Shown in pieces: positions 25,719 through 35,284 of a stretch of 49,189 nt of DNA. The translations under genes were made by a program, and so were the position numbers. The DNA is from UMGS973 sp964507795 (GTDB lineage Bacteria; Bacillota; Clostridia; Peptostreptococcales; Anaerovoracaceae). The notes below the pieces were generated by a model. That model worked only from the letters and a program-made list of their open reading frames with translations. It had not been told where the DNA came from and searched no databases. The stretch is taken from positions 1 through 49,189 of the forward strand of contig CAZDQV010000004.1 of the NCBI GenBank assembly GCA_964507795.1, in the 5' to 3' direction. Positions within the stretch are counted from its first letter, which is position 1. Every line of letters begins with the position of its first letter.

Positions 25719-27627
25719 AGATATGAGTGTAAAAAACCGCAGTAATATAACAAGGGCAATGTGCATAACAGGAATTGTAATTTTGCTTGTATCTGTTTTT
25801 TCGTATTCAAAATGCTTCGCAGATGTTATTACTACAACAGAAGAAACAGGGCCTGCAGAATACATTTATGTTGCAGGAAATCCGGATTTGTATCTTGTTG
25901 AATACTATGATACAGAATCTGAGACCTACAAAGGATTGATGCCGGAGCTCCTTTCAAAAGTATCAGAGATTACAGGGCTCTCTTTTGCTTATGTGGATGC
26001 AGGTCAAAAGAACAATCAGCTTGAGCTTGCGAGAAATAATCAGGTTGAAATTGTGACATCATTTTCAAAAGGCAGTTTTAACAATAAAGCCGTCCCGAAC
26101 CAGGTTCCTGTTTTTACAGCCACAATTGACGGCAAGCAGTGTGATATATGTATAGGATTTACCGCCATTGCTTCTGAGGAATTGCAAAACGAGATAATCA
26201 GTGCCTTTGAAAGCATACCGGATTCTGAAAAAGCCAATGCAGCTATTTCTCATTCCATCAATAACAGACCGGAGGAAGACAACACGACATGGATTTTTGT
26301 TTTTATTGCAGCCTTGATTGCAGCAATTGTAACTGCAATAGCTGTTCATTTTTACAAAAGTAAAAAAATCGAAAAGATTAAAATGAATGCAATGACTGAT
26401 GAGCTTACAGGTCTTGGAGACAGCAGATATTTTTTTTACAGTATCGAGCATCTGATTCCAAAGCAGCTGAGTGACTTATATTATATTGCATATATATCAT
26501 TTGCAGGCTCAAAAGAAGAAAAAGCATTAAGTGAACAGGAAGTCATTGAAGTTCAAAAGATTGTAGGACAGCATCTCAAAACCGGTTTGGCTGCAGATGA
26601 ATATGCTTTTAGAATATCTGAAGGAACATTTGCATTTGTTTATCAGAGCAGCAGTGAAGAAATAGCCAAGGCGCGCATCGGGGAAATTGTAAAACCGTTA
26701 AAAGGCTTTGCTGCAGGCATATGTTCCTTTGCAGAAAATCCGGGGCGTGACGGCAGATTTTTGCTTGAAAGTGCAAAACAGGGGTATATGTATGCAGTAG
26801 ATCACAAGCTTTCCATTGTATTTTCTCAAAAAAAGCTTGTGAGCAAAAAAATTGCAAATGACAGGTTGAAACAAAGCATAGGCAAAGCGATTGACAACAG
26901 AGAATTTCAGATTTATATGCAGTTTATCACAGACAAAACAACTGAAAAAATCTGCGGCGCCGAGATGCTTTCAAGATGGGACAATCCCGAAAGAGGCCTG
27001 CTGAGGCCAGACAGCTATATTGAAATCATGCAAAACACAGGAGCAATCACCAAGCACGACTACTATATATTTGAAAACTTGTGCCTGCTTTTGGAGCACT
27101 GGGAAACCACAGAGTACAAAGAACTGTTCCTTACATGTAATTTTACGAGATTTTCTTTGTCAGAAAAAGATTTTGCAGATAAAATCAAAGTGATTTCCGA
27201 CAAATACAATTTCGAACACAAAAAACTTGTGATTGAGATGACAGAGGATTCTATCGCAAAAGATAACCGTATGGTTGCATATAATATTGAAAAATGCCGG
27301 GGAATGGGATTCAAAATTGCAATAGATGATATGGGCAGCGGATTTTCATCAATAGCTGATCTTTGTGGAAGTGAAATCGATCTTGTTAAAATCGAAAGAA
27401 ATATCGTTATTGCAGGAACTGATGAAAAAGGATTCAGACTGCTGAATGGTATAATATCTCTTGCACATAATATGAATGCAAAAGTGTTATGCGAAGGAGT
27501 GGAGACAGAAGAGCAGAGAAAAATGGTGCAAAACACAGAATGCGACTATATTCAGGGATATTATTATTCCCGTACACTTCCTTACGATGAGGCAATGGAG
27601 TTTCTATCATCACAAATGCACTATTGA
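25711..27627 (+). CDS. Membrane c-di-GMP phosphodiesterase (EAL) with degenerate GGDEF and extracytoplasmic sensor
   Basis: About 638 aa. An N-terminal membrane segment, a shortened substrate-binding-protein-like domain (EYIYVAGNPDLYLVEYYD), a second membrane segment (residues about 193-215), a GGDEF-like domain whose signature is lost (RISEGTFAFVY) and a full EAL domain. EAL residues are intact: AEMLSRW (E of EAL), CNFTRFS, VIEMTED, IDDMGSGFSS, LVKIER, LCEGVETEEQ and QGYYYSRTLP, so it should cleave c-di-GMP. ATGs at 25711 and 25723 are both possible; the first overlaps the previous stop. It closes the riboswitch-led operon as a likely negative arm. Confidence 0.9.
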   Translation: MSKDMSVKNRSNITRAMCITGIVILLVSVFSYSKCFADVITTTEETGPAEYIYVAGNPDLYLVEYYDTESETYKGLMPELLSKVSEITGLSFAYVDAGQKNNQLELARNNQVEIVTSFSKGSFNNKAVPNQVPVFTATIDGKQCDICIGFTAIASEELQNEIISAFESIPDSEKANAAISHSINNRPEEDNTTWIFVFIAALIAAIVTAIAVHFYKSKKIEKIKMNAMTDELTGLGDSRYFFYSIEHLIPKQLSDLYYIAYISFAGSKEEKALSEQEVIEVQKIVGQHLKTGLAADEYAFRISEGTFAFVYQSSSEEIAKARIGEIVKPLKGFAAGICSFAENPGRDGRFLLESAKQGYMYAVDHKLSIVFSQKKLVSKKIANDRLKQSIGKAIDNREFQIYMQFITDKTTEKICGAEMLSRWDNPERGLLRPDSYIEIMQNTGAITKHDYYIFENLCLLLEHWETTEYKELFLTCNFTRFSLSEKDFADKIKVISDKYNFEHKKLVIEMTEDSIAKDNRMVAYNIEKCRGMGFKIAIDDMGSGFSSIADLCGSEIDLVKIERNIVIAGTDEKGFRLLNGIISLAHNMNAKVLCEGVETEEQRKMVQNTECDYIQGYYYSRTLPYDEAMEFLSSQMHY

Positions 27628-27653
27628 CAAAAATATATTGAAAAAGGTAAAAT
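27624..27653 (+). promoter_or_regulatory. Promoter of pilB overlapping the EAL gene stop codon
   Basis: TTGACA (27624-27629), 18-bp spacer, TAAAAT (27648-27653), start near 27660, with AGGAGGT and ATG at 27688. The pilus ATPases can therefore be transcribed alone as well as by read-through from the c-di-GMP operon. Confidence 0.6.
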
Positions 27654-27687
27654 TATTACAGCTAAGGCTATTTGACAGGAGGTATGT

Positions 27688-29376
27688 ATGGCATATATCA
27701 GATTAGGAGAATTACTCAAATCATCAGGCATCATAAGCGATGAACAGCTTGAAGCTGCACTTGATATTCAAAAGAAAACAAAACAGCGTCTCGGAGATAT
27801 ACTCATAGAATATAACTTTATTACAAACAATGAACTTATAGAGGCTTTGCAAATGCAGCTTGGTATCGATTTCATAGATCTTACTGCAGTATCGATTCCG
27901 ATTGAACTGACAGGATTCGTACCAAGAAATGTAGCCAAAGAGCATTGCATAGTACCTGTTAAACTTGTTGATGATAATCTGTATATCGCAATGAGCGACC
28001 CCCTTGACTTCATTGCACAGGAAGTAGTCAAAAAAATATCAGGCAAAAACGTCATACCGATGATTGCAACCAAAAAATCCATCGAACAGGTAATAGCAAC
28101 TCTTTATGGCAGCGAGGGAACGGCGCGTGCCATAGAAGATATGAAACGTGAGATGGGCAGAGGTGATATACTCCCTGGTAATAAGGAAGAAACAGCAGAT
28201 GAGGACATCAACAAAGCTCCGACCATCAGATTTGTCAATTCTATAATAGAGAGAGCTTTCTTGGAGCGTGCCAGCGATATACATATAGAGCCCCAAAAAG
28301 ACGAAGTCGTTGTAAGAATGAGGATAGACGGACTTTTGCACAAAATACTTACAGTACCCTCTGATTTACAAAGCACAGTTATATCAAGACTCAAGATAAT
28401 GGGAGGCATGAATATTTCAGAGCGCAAAATACCGCAGGACGGTCATGCTATGATTACAGTCAAAAATCACAGTATAGATCTCCGTATGTCTGTAATGCCA
28501 ACCATATACGGAGAAAATGTCGTAATAAGGCTTCTTGATAAATCATCACATGAAATATCAAAGCATACTATAGGGCTTACCAAAGAAGACGAAGCCAAAT
28601 ATGATGCACTTCTCAAAAACAGCAACGGTATCATATTGCTTGTAGGGCCTACAGGTTCCGGTAAATCAACAACAATGTGCGCTATGCTTTCAGAGCTTGC
28701 AAGAGAAGAAGTCAACGTGGTCACACTTGAAGACCCTGTTGAATACGACATTGCAGGAGTCAGCCAGTGCCAGATCAACGAAAAAACAGGAATGACATTC
28801 GCAAGCGGACTTATGGCTATATTGAGACAGGACCCTGACATTATAGGAGTGGGGGAAATCCGTGACAGTGAAACAGCCACTATAGCGGCAAGAGCTGCCA
28901 TTACAGGACATCTGGTGCTGTCAACACTTCATACAAACGACTCAATATCGGCAGTCCACAGGCTTATGGATATAGGTGTTGAGCCATATATGATTTCAAG
29001 CGCACTCAAAGGTGTAATATCGCAGCGTCTCATCAGAAAAGTCTGCCCTAACTGCAAGACGTCATATACTCCTACAGATGAAGAAATCAAGCTTCTTGGA
29101 ATTTCACAGACAGGAGACGTGAAGATTTACAGAGGAGAAGGATGTCCTGAATGCCACCATTCAGGTTATTCAGGCAGACAGGCAGTGTTTGAGATACTGA
29201 CCCTGAGCAAAAAAATGCGCCATATGATTTCAGAGGGAACCACTGAAGAAGAGATTGCAGCAGAAGCTGCGGCAGGAGGATTCAAATCAATGAAAGATTC
29301 CTGCAGAGAACTTGTACTTTCAGGAGTGACAACCACAGAGGAAGCACTCAAAGCCATCAATTCAACAGCAGACTAA
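27688..29376 (+). CDS. pilB: Type IV pilus extension ATPase PilB (GspE/PilB family)
   Basis: 562 aa. The N-terminal GspE-II domain (residues 1-150, MAYIRLGELLKSSGIISDEQ) is followed by a secretion ATPase core: Walker A GPTGSGKSTT, the Asp box TLEDPVEYD, Walker B (QDPDIIGVGEIRD), the His box HLVLSTLHTND and a zinc-binding set CPNC...CPEC. It powers pilin polymerisation at the inner face of the membrane. PilT follows 10 nt later, but no pilC, prepilin or pilM-O genes are in the window, so the remainder must be elsewhere. Adjacency to c-di-GMP genes suggests joint control of adhesion. Confidence 0.95.
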   Translation: MAYIRLGELLKSSGIISDEQLEAALDIQKKTKQRLGDILIEYNFITNNELIEALQMQLGIDFIDLTAVSIPIELTGFVPRNVAKEHCIVPVKLVDDNLYIAMSDPLDFIAQEVVKKISGKNVIPMIATKKSIEQVIATLYGSEGTARAIEDMKREMGRGDILPGNKEETADEDINKAPTIRFVNSIIERAFLERASDIHIEPQKDEVVVRMRIDGLLHKILTVPSDLQSTVISRLKIMGGMNISERKIPQDGHAMITVKNHSIDLRMSVMPTIYGENVVIRLLDKSSHEISKHTIGLTKEDEAKYDALLKNSNGIILLVGPTGSGKSTTMCAMLSELAREEVNVVTLEDPVEYDIAGVSQCQINEKTGMTFASGLMAILRQDPDIIGVGEIRDSETATIAARAAITGHLVLSTLHTNDSISAVHRLMDIGVEPYMISSALKGVISQRLIRKVCPNCKTSYTPTDEEIKLLGISQTGDVKIYRGEGCPECHHSGYSGRQAVFEILTLSKKMRHMISEGTTEEEIAAEAAAGGFKSMKDSCRELVLSGVTTTEEALKAINSTAD

Positions 29377-29386
29377 AGGAGCAGGC

Positions 29387-30418
29387 ATGATTGATATAAA
29401 CAGTATAGTAAACAGAGCACAGATGATGAATGCATCTGATATTCATCTGGTGGCTGACAGACCTGTCAAATGTCGTATAGACGGACGCCTCAAAACTTTT
29501 GATGAGACAATTGTACCGGCAGCAGAATGTGAACAGATAGCAAAGCAGCTTGCAGGCGCAAGTTACAATCATATTGAAAAAATAGGTGAGCTTGATATGG
29601 CTCTTACATTTGAATGCGGAGCCAGAACCAGGATTAATATATTCAGATCAAACGGCAAGATATCAGCTGCAATCAGAATACTCAGCAATCATATTCCGGA
29701 GATTGAAGAACTTGACCTGCCTGAGGCAGTAAACATGTTTCCCAAATACAGCAACGGCATAGTGCTTGTTACAGGAGAGACAGGATCAGGCAAATCAACT
29801 ACACTTGCTGCTGTCTTAAACAGGATTAACCATACAAGAGATGAACACATCATCACACTTGAAGACCCTGTAGAATATGTGTATAAACCGGACAGATGCG
29901 TTATCAACCAGAGAGAAATAGGTAAAGATACAGCAAGTTACGCAAACGGGCTCCGTGCCATATTGAGAGAAGACCCAGACATCATCCTTATAGGAGAGAT
30001 GCGTGACCTTGATACAATTGAAGCGGCTCTTACGGCAGCCGAAACAGGCCATCTTGTCTTTGCCACATTGCATACCAATTCGGCAGCAGACTCCATAGAC
30101 AGAATTGTAGGTGTATTTCCTGACGGACGCCAGAAGCAGATAAGGATGCAGCTTTCTACCACTCTCAGAGTAGTGCTTTCGCAGCAACTTGTACCCAGGG
30201 TTTCAGGAGGCAGAGTTGCAGCCTGTGAAGTGATGATTGTAAACGGTGCCATCAGAAACCTCATCAGAGAAGGCAAAACTCCTCAGCTTGAGAATTTTAT
30301 CACCATGAACAAGCAAAGCGGTAGCATTCTTATGGATAATGCTCTTATGAATCTTGCAGCAGAGGGCAAAATCAGCCGTGAAGAGGCCATGGAACGCATG
30401 AAAAACAAACCGGAGTAA
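29387..30418 (+). CDS. pilT: Type IV pilus retraction ATPase PilT
   Basis: 343 aa, the standard PilT length. N-terminal PAS-like portion (ASDIHLVADRPVKCRIDGR), then Walker A GETGSGKSTT, TLEDPVEYVY, Walker B REDPDIILIGEMRD, HLVFATLHTNSAADSIDR and the retraction-specific AIRNLIREGKTPQ. It drives depolymerisation of pili and twitching. ATG preceded by AAAGGAG. Presence of PilT indicates motile, retractable pili rather than only a secretion pseudopilus. Confidence 0.95.
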   Translation: MIDINSIVNRAQMMNASDIHLVADRPVKCRIDGRLKTFDETIVPAAECEQIAKQLAGASYNHIEKIGELDMALTFECGARTRINIFRSNGKISAAIRILSNHIPEIEELDLPEAVNMFPKYSNGIVLVTGETGSGKSTTLAAVLNRINHTRDEHIITLEDPVEYVYKPDRCVINQREIGKDTASYANGLRAILREDPDIILIGEMRDLDTIEAALTAAETGHLVFATLHTNSAADSIDRIVGVFPDGRQKQIRMQLSTTLRVVLSQQLVPRVSGGRVAACEVMIVNGAIRNLIREGKTPQLENFITMNKQSGSILMDNALMNLAAEGKISREEAMERMKNKPE

Positions 30419-30452
30419 CATATATCAGCATAAAATAAAGAGAAAGCAATAA

Positions 30453-33296
30453 TTGAAGATGATGCAAAATAATCGCTTAACATATTTCCCCCCAAAAAAG
30501 ATCAAGAGATTGCTGAGCCTGAGCCTGGTTGTATTTATATTGGCTTCGGTATTGTTTCCGGTATCGGCACAGGCAATAACAGATAATGATGTGAAAAAGG
30601 TACGTGTAGGATGGTACCAAAGTGACATGTTTCAGGAAGGCGCATCAGAATCAGAACCCAAAAGCGGGTATTGCTATGACTATCTCCAGAAGGTGGCAAA
30701 TTATGCTTCCTGGGAATATGAGTATGTATATGGAGGCTGGCCAGAACTTTATGAGATGTTAGAGAACGGAGAAATCGACTTTTTAGGCGGTGTATCTATC
30801 ACAGAAGAACGCAAAGGATTAATGCTCTTTCCTGATTCTGAAATGGGTGTAGAAGACTATTATTTGTGCAAAAGGACAAGGGATAATACGATATCAGCAG
30901 AGAACCTTGATACTCTTAACGGGAAGAAAGTGGGACTTATTTATCACAATCTTATGTCTGAATACACGGAACGATGGATTAAAGAGCAGGGATTAGATAT
31001 TACACCGGTATATTATGAGAGCTTTGAAGAGAGAGATGAGGCACTGGACAACGGTGAAATTGATTTAAAAACTACAACTCTGGACAGTGCTCTTGCAACA
31101 GATAAAATCAGAGAAGTAGCAAAGGTTGGAGTGGAATCCTATTATCTGGCAGTAAGCAATTCCAGAGAAGATTTACTGGAAGAACTTAATGAAGCTTTGA
31201 GCACCATGATTTCTATTGATCCATATATTTTGCAAAGTCTGAAGTACAAAAACTACGGCTCGGCTCTTTCTGGCAAGGAACTTTCAGACGGGGAAACACA
31301 GTGGTTGAATAATCATGATGTGATAGTAGTAGGGTGCCTGGATGATTATCTGCCTTATTCGGATCAGGATGAAAACGGTGAAGTCCGGGGGTTGGTAACG
31401 GATGCTTTGTCCAGTGCTTTTGAAGCGTTGGAATTAAAAGAAATGCCCGATATACAGTATGTTGCTTTTTCGGGCTACGAAGAAATGGTTAAAGCTCTTG
31501 AAAATGAAGAAGTTGATCTTGTTTTCCCGGTAACAGATGATCTTTGGCAATTGGAAAAGGCCGGGATACATGCCAGCTCTCAAGTAGTGTCTGACAGTGG
31601 AACATTATTCTATAAATCAGCAAATCAGAAAAAAGATATTCAAACAATTGCTGTCAATGAAAACAACTCACTTCAGATTGAATATTCGAAAAGCACATAT
31701 CCGGAGGCAAAGATAGTATATTATCCTGATATTGATGATTGTTTGAAATCTGTGCTGGAAGGAGAAACAGACGGCACAATCATGGATACATTGAGAGTAC
31801 AGTATGTAACGACCAATGAAGTATATGACGGACTCAGTTATGTCCAGTTGAGAGCCAGCACAGGGAAATGTTTTGGTGTGAAGCATGGAAACAAGAATTT
31901 GTTATTGCTCTTAAATCGCGCAATCAAGGTTCTTGGAACATCTTATGGCACGGACTATGCTTACCAGTATATTGCCAGCTTTTACTCGTATGGGGTTATT
32001 GATTACATTAAAGCCCATTTGGTAGAGTTTTTTATAGCGGCAGGAATCCTTATCACCCTTATTATCATATTCCTTGTGAGAAATATTCGGAAAAAGGAAA
32101 GAGAACTGATAGAAAAAGAACAGCTTAGAAGACGGGCTGAATCATCTGACCGTGCCAAATCAGTGTTTTTGTTCAGCATGTCGCATGACATTCGCACACC
32201 TATGAATGCAATACTGGGATTTGCTACTTTGATGGAAAAAGAACTCAACAAGCCAGATAAGTTAAAGGCTCATTTGGAAAAAATCAAAATTTCAGGTCAA
32301 CATTTGCTTGGTTTGATTAATAACGTATTGGAAGTGGCAAGAATTGATAGCGGAGAAGAAGTTTTGGATGAAAATATTACGGATTTGGGTGATGAAAAAA
32401 CATTTGTACTGTTTGAAAATGACATTCAAAAAAAGCATCTGAGCTTTAAAAAGAATTTAAACGTTATGCACAGATATGTTTATGCAGATGAACAAAAATT
32501 ACAGGAAATTCTGTCTAACCTTTTATCCAATGCTGTGAAATACACTACAGATGGCGGTGAAATTTCTATACGGCTGAGGGAGGAGCAATGTGATAAACCT
32601 GGATACGGTACATATATTTATGAAATATCAGATACGGGAATTGGTATGACAGAAGAATTTCAAAAGCAAATTTTCGAATCTTTTACCAGGGAGCGAAATT
32701 CAACAGAGAGTAAGATTGTGGGTACAGGGCTTGGTATGTCAATCGTAAAAAAACTGGTTGATTTGATGGATGGACATGTGGAAGTAAAAAGTGCCCCTGG
32801 AAAAGGAAGCACTTTTACAGTGACTTTGCAATTTCGTTTTGCCGAAAGTACGGGAAATATGCTCCCCAAAATTCCGGACGAAAAAAACGACAATATAGAT
32901 TTGGCAGGCTTAAGGATTCTTCTGGCAGAGGATAATGAACTGAATGCGGAGATTGCTGCCACAATTCTTGAAAATGCCGGAGCAAGGGTTGATCATGCAG
33001 CAGATGGTATCGCTTGCGTCAATATGCTTTTGAACGCACCAAATCAGACATACGATTTGATTCTCATGGATATTCAGATGCCGAATCTGGACGGCCATAG
33101 CGCTACCCGCCGTATTCGTAATCTGGAAGACCCGCAAAAGGCCAATATCCCAGTGATTGCAATGACCGCAAATGCGTTTGATGAGGACAAAAAAGCTGCT
33201 GTCGAAGCCGGCATGAATGGACATATAGCAAAGCCAATCAGCATTGATGCAATTGCAAAAGCAGTGAGTGAGATATTTACAGAGAAGAGACAATAG
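30453..33296 (+). CDS. BvgS-like hybrid sensor histidine kinase
   Basis: 947 aa. A signal segment (about residues 18-42), two tandem periplasmic-type substrate-binding domains (about 48-265 and 285-515), a membrane helix (about 528-548), HisKA with FSMSHDIRTPMN (His near 577), HATPase_c with SNLLSNAVKYT, SDTGIGM and GTGLGM, and a C-terminal receiver with phospho-Asp in LILMDIQMP (near 873) and MTANAFDEDKKAA. No HPt domain or output partner is encoded nearby. TTG at 30453 or ATG at 30459 may start it; the ribosome binding site is weak. It lies 34 nt behind pilT and may be co-transcribed; codon style looks slightly less AGA/ATA-biased than its neighbours. Confidence 0.92.
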   Translation: MKMMQNNRLTYFPPKKIKRLLSLSLVVFILASVLFPVSAQAITDNDVKKVRVGWYQSDMFQEGASESEPKSGYCYDYLQKVANYASWEYEYVYGGWPELYEMLENGEIDFLGGVSITEERKGLMLFPDSEMGVEDYYLCKRTRDNTISAENLDTLNGKKVGLIYHNLMSEYTERWIKEQGLDITPVYYESFEERDEALDNGEIDLKTTTLDSALATDKIREVAKVGVESYYLAVSNSREDLLEELNEALSTMISIDPYILQSLKYKNYGSALSGKELSDGETQWLNNHDVIVVGCLDDYLPYSDQDENGEVRGLVTDALSSAFEALELKEMPDIQYVAFSGYEEMVKALENEEVDLVFPVTDDLWQLEKAGIHASSQVVSDSGTLFYKSANQKKDIQTIAVNENNSLQIEYSKSTYPEAKIVYYPDIDDCLKSVLEGETDGTIMDTLRVQYVTTNEVYDGLSYVQLRASTGKCFGVKHGNKNLLLLLNRAIKVLGTSYGTDYAYQYIASFYSYGVIDYIKAHLVEFFIAAGILITLIIIFLVRNIRKKERELIEKEQLRRRAESSDRAKSVFLFSMSHDIRTPMNAILGFATLMEKELNKPDKLKAHLEKIKISGQHLLGLINNVLEVARIDSGEEVLDENITDLGDEKTFVLFENDIQKKHLSFKKNLNVMHRYVYADEQKLQEILSNLLSNAVKYTTDGGEISIRLREEQCDKPGYGTYIYEISDTGIGMTEEFQKQIFESFTRERNSTESKIVGTGLGMSIVKKLVDLMDGHVEVKSAPGKGSTFTVTLQFRFAESTGNMLPKIPDEKNDNIDLAGLRILLAEDNELNAEIAATILENAGARVDHAADGIACVNMLLNAPNQTYDLILMDIQMPNLDGHSATRRIRNLEDPQKANIPVIAMTANAFDEDKKAAVEAGMNGHIAKPISIDAIAKAVSEIFTEKRQ

Positions 33297-33352
33297 ATTC
33301 ACAAAAGTAAACATCTTCATATGAAGAAAAAAATAAAGTGTGTTATGTATAC

Positions 33353-33392
33353 CGCCCAGACTGGAGACAGCTTCAGTCTGAGTGGCTTTTTT
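33353..33392 (+). terminator. Intrinsic terminator after the hybrid kinase gene
   Basis: CAGACTG / CAGTCTG stem (33357-33363 with 33374-33380), extended by GCC/GGC across a bulge, followed by TTTTTT. It separates the kinase transcript from lepA. Confidence 0.8.
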
Positions 33393-33411
33393 CTGAAATT
33401 TTATTGCTGTG

Positions 33412-33440
33412 TTGATATTTCCGGTATTTTTTTGTAAAAT
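33412..33440 (+). promoter_or_regulatory. Promoter of the lepA operon
   Basis: TTGATA (33412-33417), 17-bp spacer, TAAAAT (33435-33440), about 33 nt ahead of the lepA ATG. Confidence 0.65.
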
Positions 33441-33472
33441 ATATTAGTTAGTAAATTTTTTAAGGAGCATTT

Positions 33473-35284
33473 ATGAATTCTTATCAGAAATATATTAGAA
33501 ATTTCAGTATTATAGCACATATAGACCATGGCAAATCAACCCTTGCAGACAGATTGATAGAAAAAACAGGTCTTGTTGCAGAGCGTGATATGAAAGAGCA
33601 GTTTCTTGACAATATGGATCTTGAAAGAGAAAGAGGTATTACAATCAAACTTCAGACTTCAAGACTTGTCTACAAGGCGGATGACGGCAACGAATATATT
33701 TTCAATCTGATTGATACGCCGGGCCATGTGGATTTCACATATGAAGTATCAAGAAGCCTTGCAGCCTGTGAGGGCGCGGTCCTTGTAGTTGATGCAACCC
33801 AGGGCGTTGAGGCCCAGACACTGGCAAATGTATATCTGGCACTTGACGAAAACCTCGAAATCGTTCCTGTTTTAAACAAGATGGATCTTGCAAGTGCAAG
33901 GCCTGATGAAGTTAAGGATGAAATCGAAGAAGTAATAGGCATAGAAGCACAGGATGCCCCCCTTATATCAGCCAAGGCGGGTATGGGTATAGAAGAGGTT
34001 TTGGAAGCAATTGTAAAGCTTGTTCCGCCTCCGTCAGGAGATATCAATAGTAAGCTCAAAGCCCTCATATTTGACTCATATTATGACAATTACAAAGGCG
34101 TTATTATCTATACCAGAATTTTTGACGGCAGAGTCAAAAAAGGCGATATGATACGCATGATGAATACAGGCATGGTTCACGAAGTTACAGAGGTAGGGAC
34201 ATATTCACCGTCGCCTGTTGCCTGCAGGGAACTCAGAGCAGGAGAGGTAGGATATATCTGTGCCAGCATCAAACAGGTTGCTGATGCCAGAGTCGGAGAC
34301 ACCATTACATTAGACTGTGACCCCACAGATGAGCCACTTCCGGGATACAAAAAAGTCCAGTCAATGGTATATTGCGGCATATATCCTGCAGAGGGTGAAA
34401 AATATGAAAACGTAAAGGATGCCCTCGAAAAACTCCAGGTAAACGATGCTGCATTCAATTTTGAACCCGAAACATCATCAGCACTCGGTTATGGCTTCAG
34501 ATGCGGATTTTTAGGACTTCTTCATATGGAAATCATAGTCGAAAGACTTGAGAGAGAATTCAATCTGGCAGTAATTACCACATCACCAAGTGTAATATAC
34601 AAGGTCGTACTCAAAAATGGCAAAGAAGAGTTCATCCAAAACCCTACAAATCTGCCGGATCCTCTTGAAATAGAGCACATTGAAGAGCCTATAGTCAAGG
34701 CGGACATAATGATACCTAACGAGTATGTGGGCAACATCATGGAAATATGCCAGGATCGCAGAGGTAAATTACTTCATATGGAATACATTACTCCAACTAG
34801 AGTGGTGCTTCATTACGAAATGCCACTAAACGAGGTTATATATGACTTCTTTGATGCTCTCAAATCCAAAACGAGAGGCTATGGCTCACTTGATTATGAA
34901 TTTGTCAGATACGAAAAATCAAACGTAGTCAAGCTTGATGTTCTTCTAAACAAAGAGCTTGTGGATGCATTTTCGATGATAGTTCATGAGTCAAAAGCAA
35001 GAGCCAGAGGTAAATTTGTATGTGAAAAGCTCAAAGAGATAATACCAAGGCATCAGTTTGAGGTTCCTGTACAGGCTGCAATAGGTAAAGATGTGATAGC
35101 CAGAGAGACTGTTAAAGCTTATCGTAAGGACGTAATAGCCAAGTGCTATGGCGGAGATATATCAAGAAAGAAAAAGCTGCTCGAAAAGCAAAAAGAGGGA
35201 AAGAAACGAATGAGACAGTTTGGTACAGTAGAAGTCCCTCAGGAAGCATTTACAGCAGTACTCAAATATGATGACAACAAATAA
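33473..35284 (+). CDS. lepA: Elongation factor 4 (LepA)
   Basis: 603 aa, the usual length. A ribosome-bound translational GTPase thought to back-translocate or assist 30S assembly. GTPase motifs AHIDHGKSTLADRL, DTPGHVDF and NKMDL; EF-G-like domains II-V follow, and the LepA-specific C-terminal domain ends in GKKRMRQFGTVEVPQEAF. AAGGAGC lies before the ATG. Its 3' end overlaps hemW by 17 nt, the classic lepA-hemW order of Firmicutes. Confidence 0.98.
   Translation: MNSYQKYIRNFSIIAHIDHGKSTLADRLIEKTGLVAERDMKEQFLDNMDLERERGITIKLQTSRLVYKADDGNEYIFNLIDTPGHVDFTYEVSRSLAACEGAVLVVDATQGVEAQTLANVYLALDENLEIVPVLNKMDLASARPDEVKDEIEEVIGIEAQDAPLISAKAGMGIEEVLEAIVKLVPPPSGDINSKLKALIFDSYYDNYKGVIIYTRIFDGRVKKGDMIRMMNTGMVHEVTEVGTYSPSPVACRELRAGEVGYICASIKQVADARVGDTITLDCDPTDEPLPGYKKVQSMVYCGIYPAEGEKYENVKDALEKLQVNDAAFNFEPETSSALGYGFRCGFLGLLHMEIIVERLEREFNLAVITTSPSVIYKVVLKNGKEEFIQNPTNLPDPLEIEHIEEPIVKADIMIPNEYVGNIMEICQDRRGKLLHMEYITPTRVVLHYEMPLNEVIYDFFDALKSKTRGYGSLDYEFVRYEKSNVVKLDVLLNKELVDAFSMIVHESKARARGKFVCEKLKEIIPRHQFEVPVQAAIGKDVIARETVKAYRKDVIAKCYGGDISRKKKLLEKQKEGKKRMRQFGTVEVPQEAFTAVLKYDDNK

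Noticed and set aside
27628..27687. A second c-di-GMP riboswitch before pilB
   Set aside because: The 60-nt gap is too short and lacks the aptamer core; a plain promoter explains it.
33314..33327. Palindrome TCTTCATATGAAGA behind the hybrid kinase gene
   Set aside because: Short and AT-rich, close to the stop codon; the real terminator is at 33353-33392, so no separate role can be supported.
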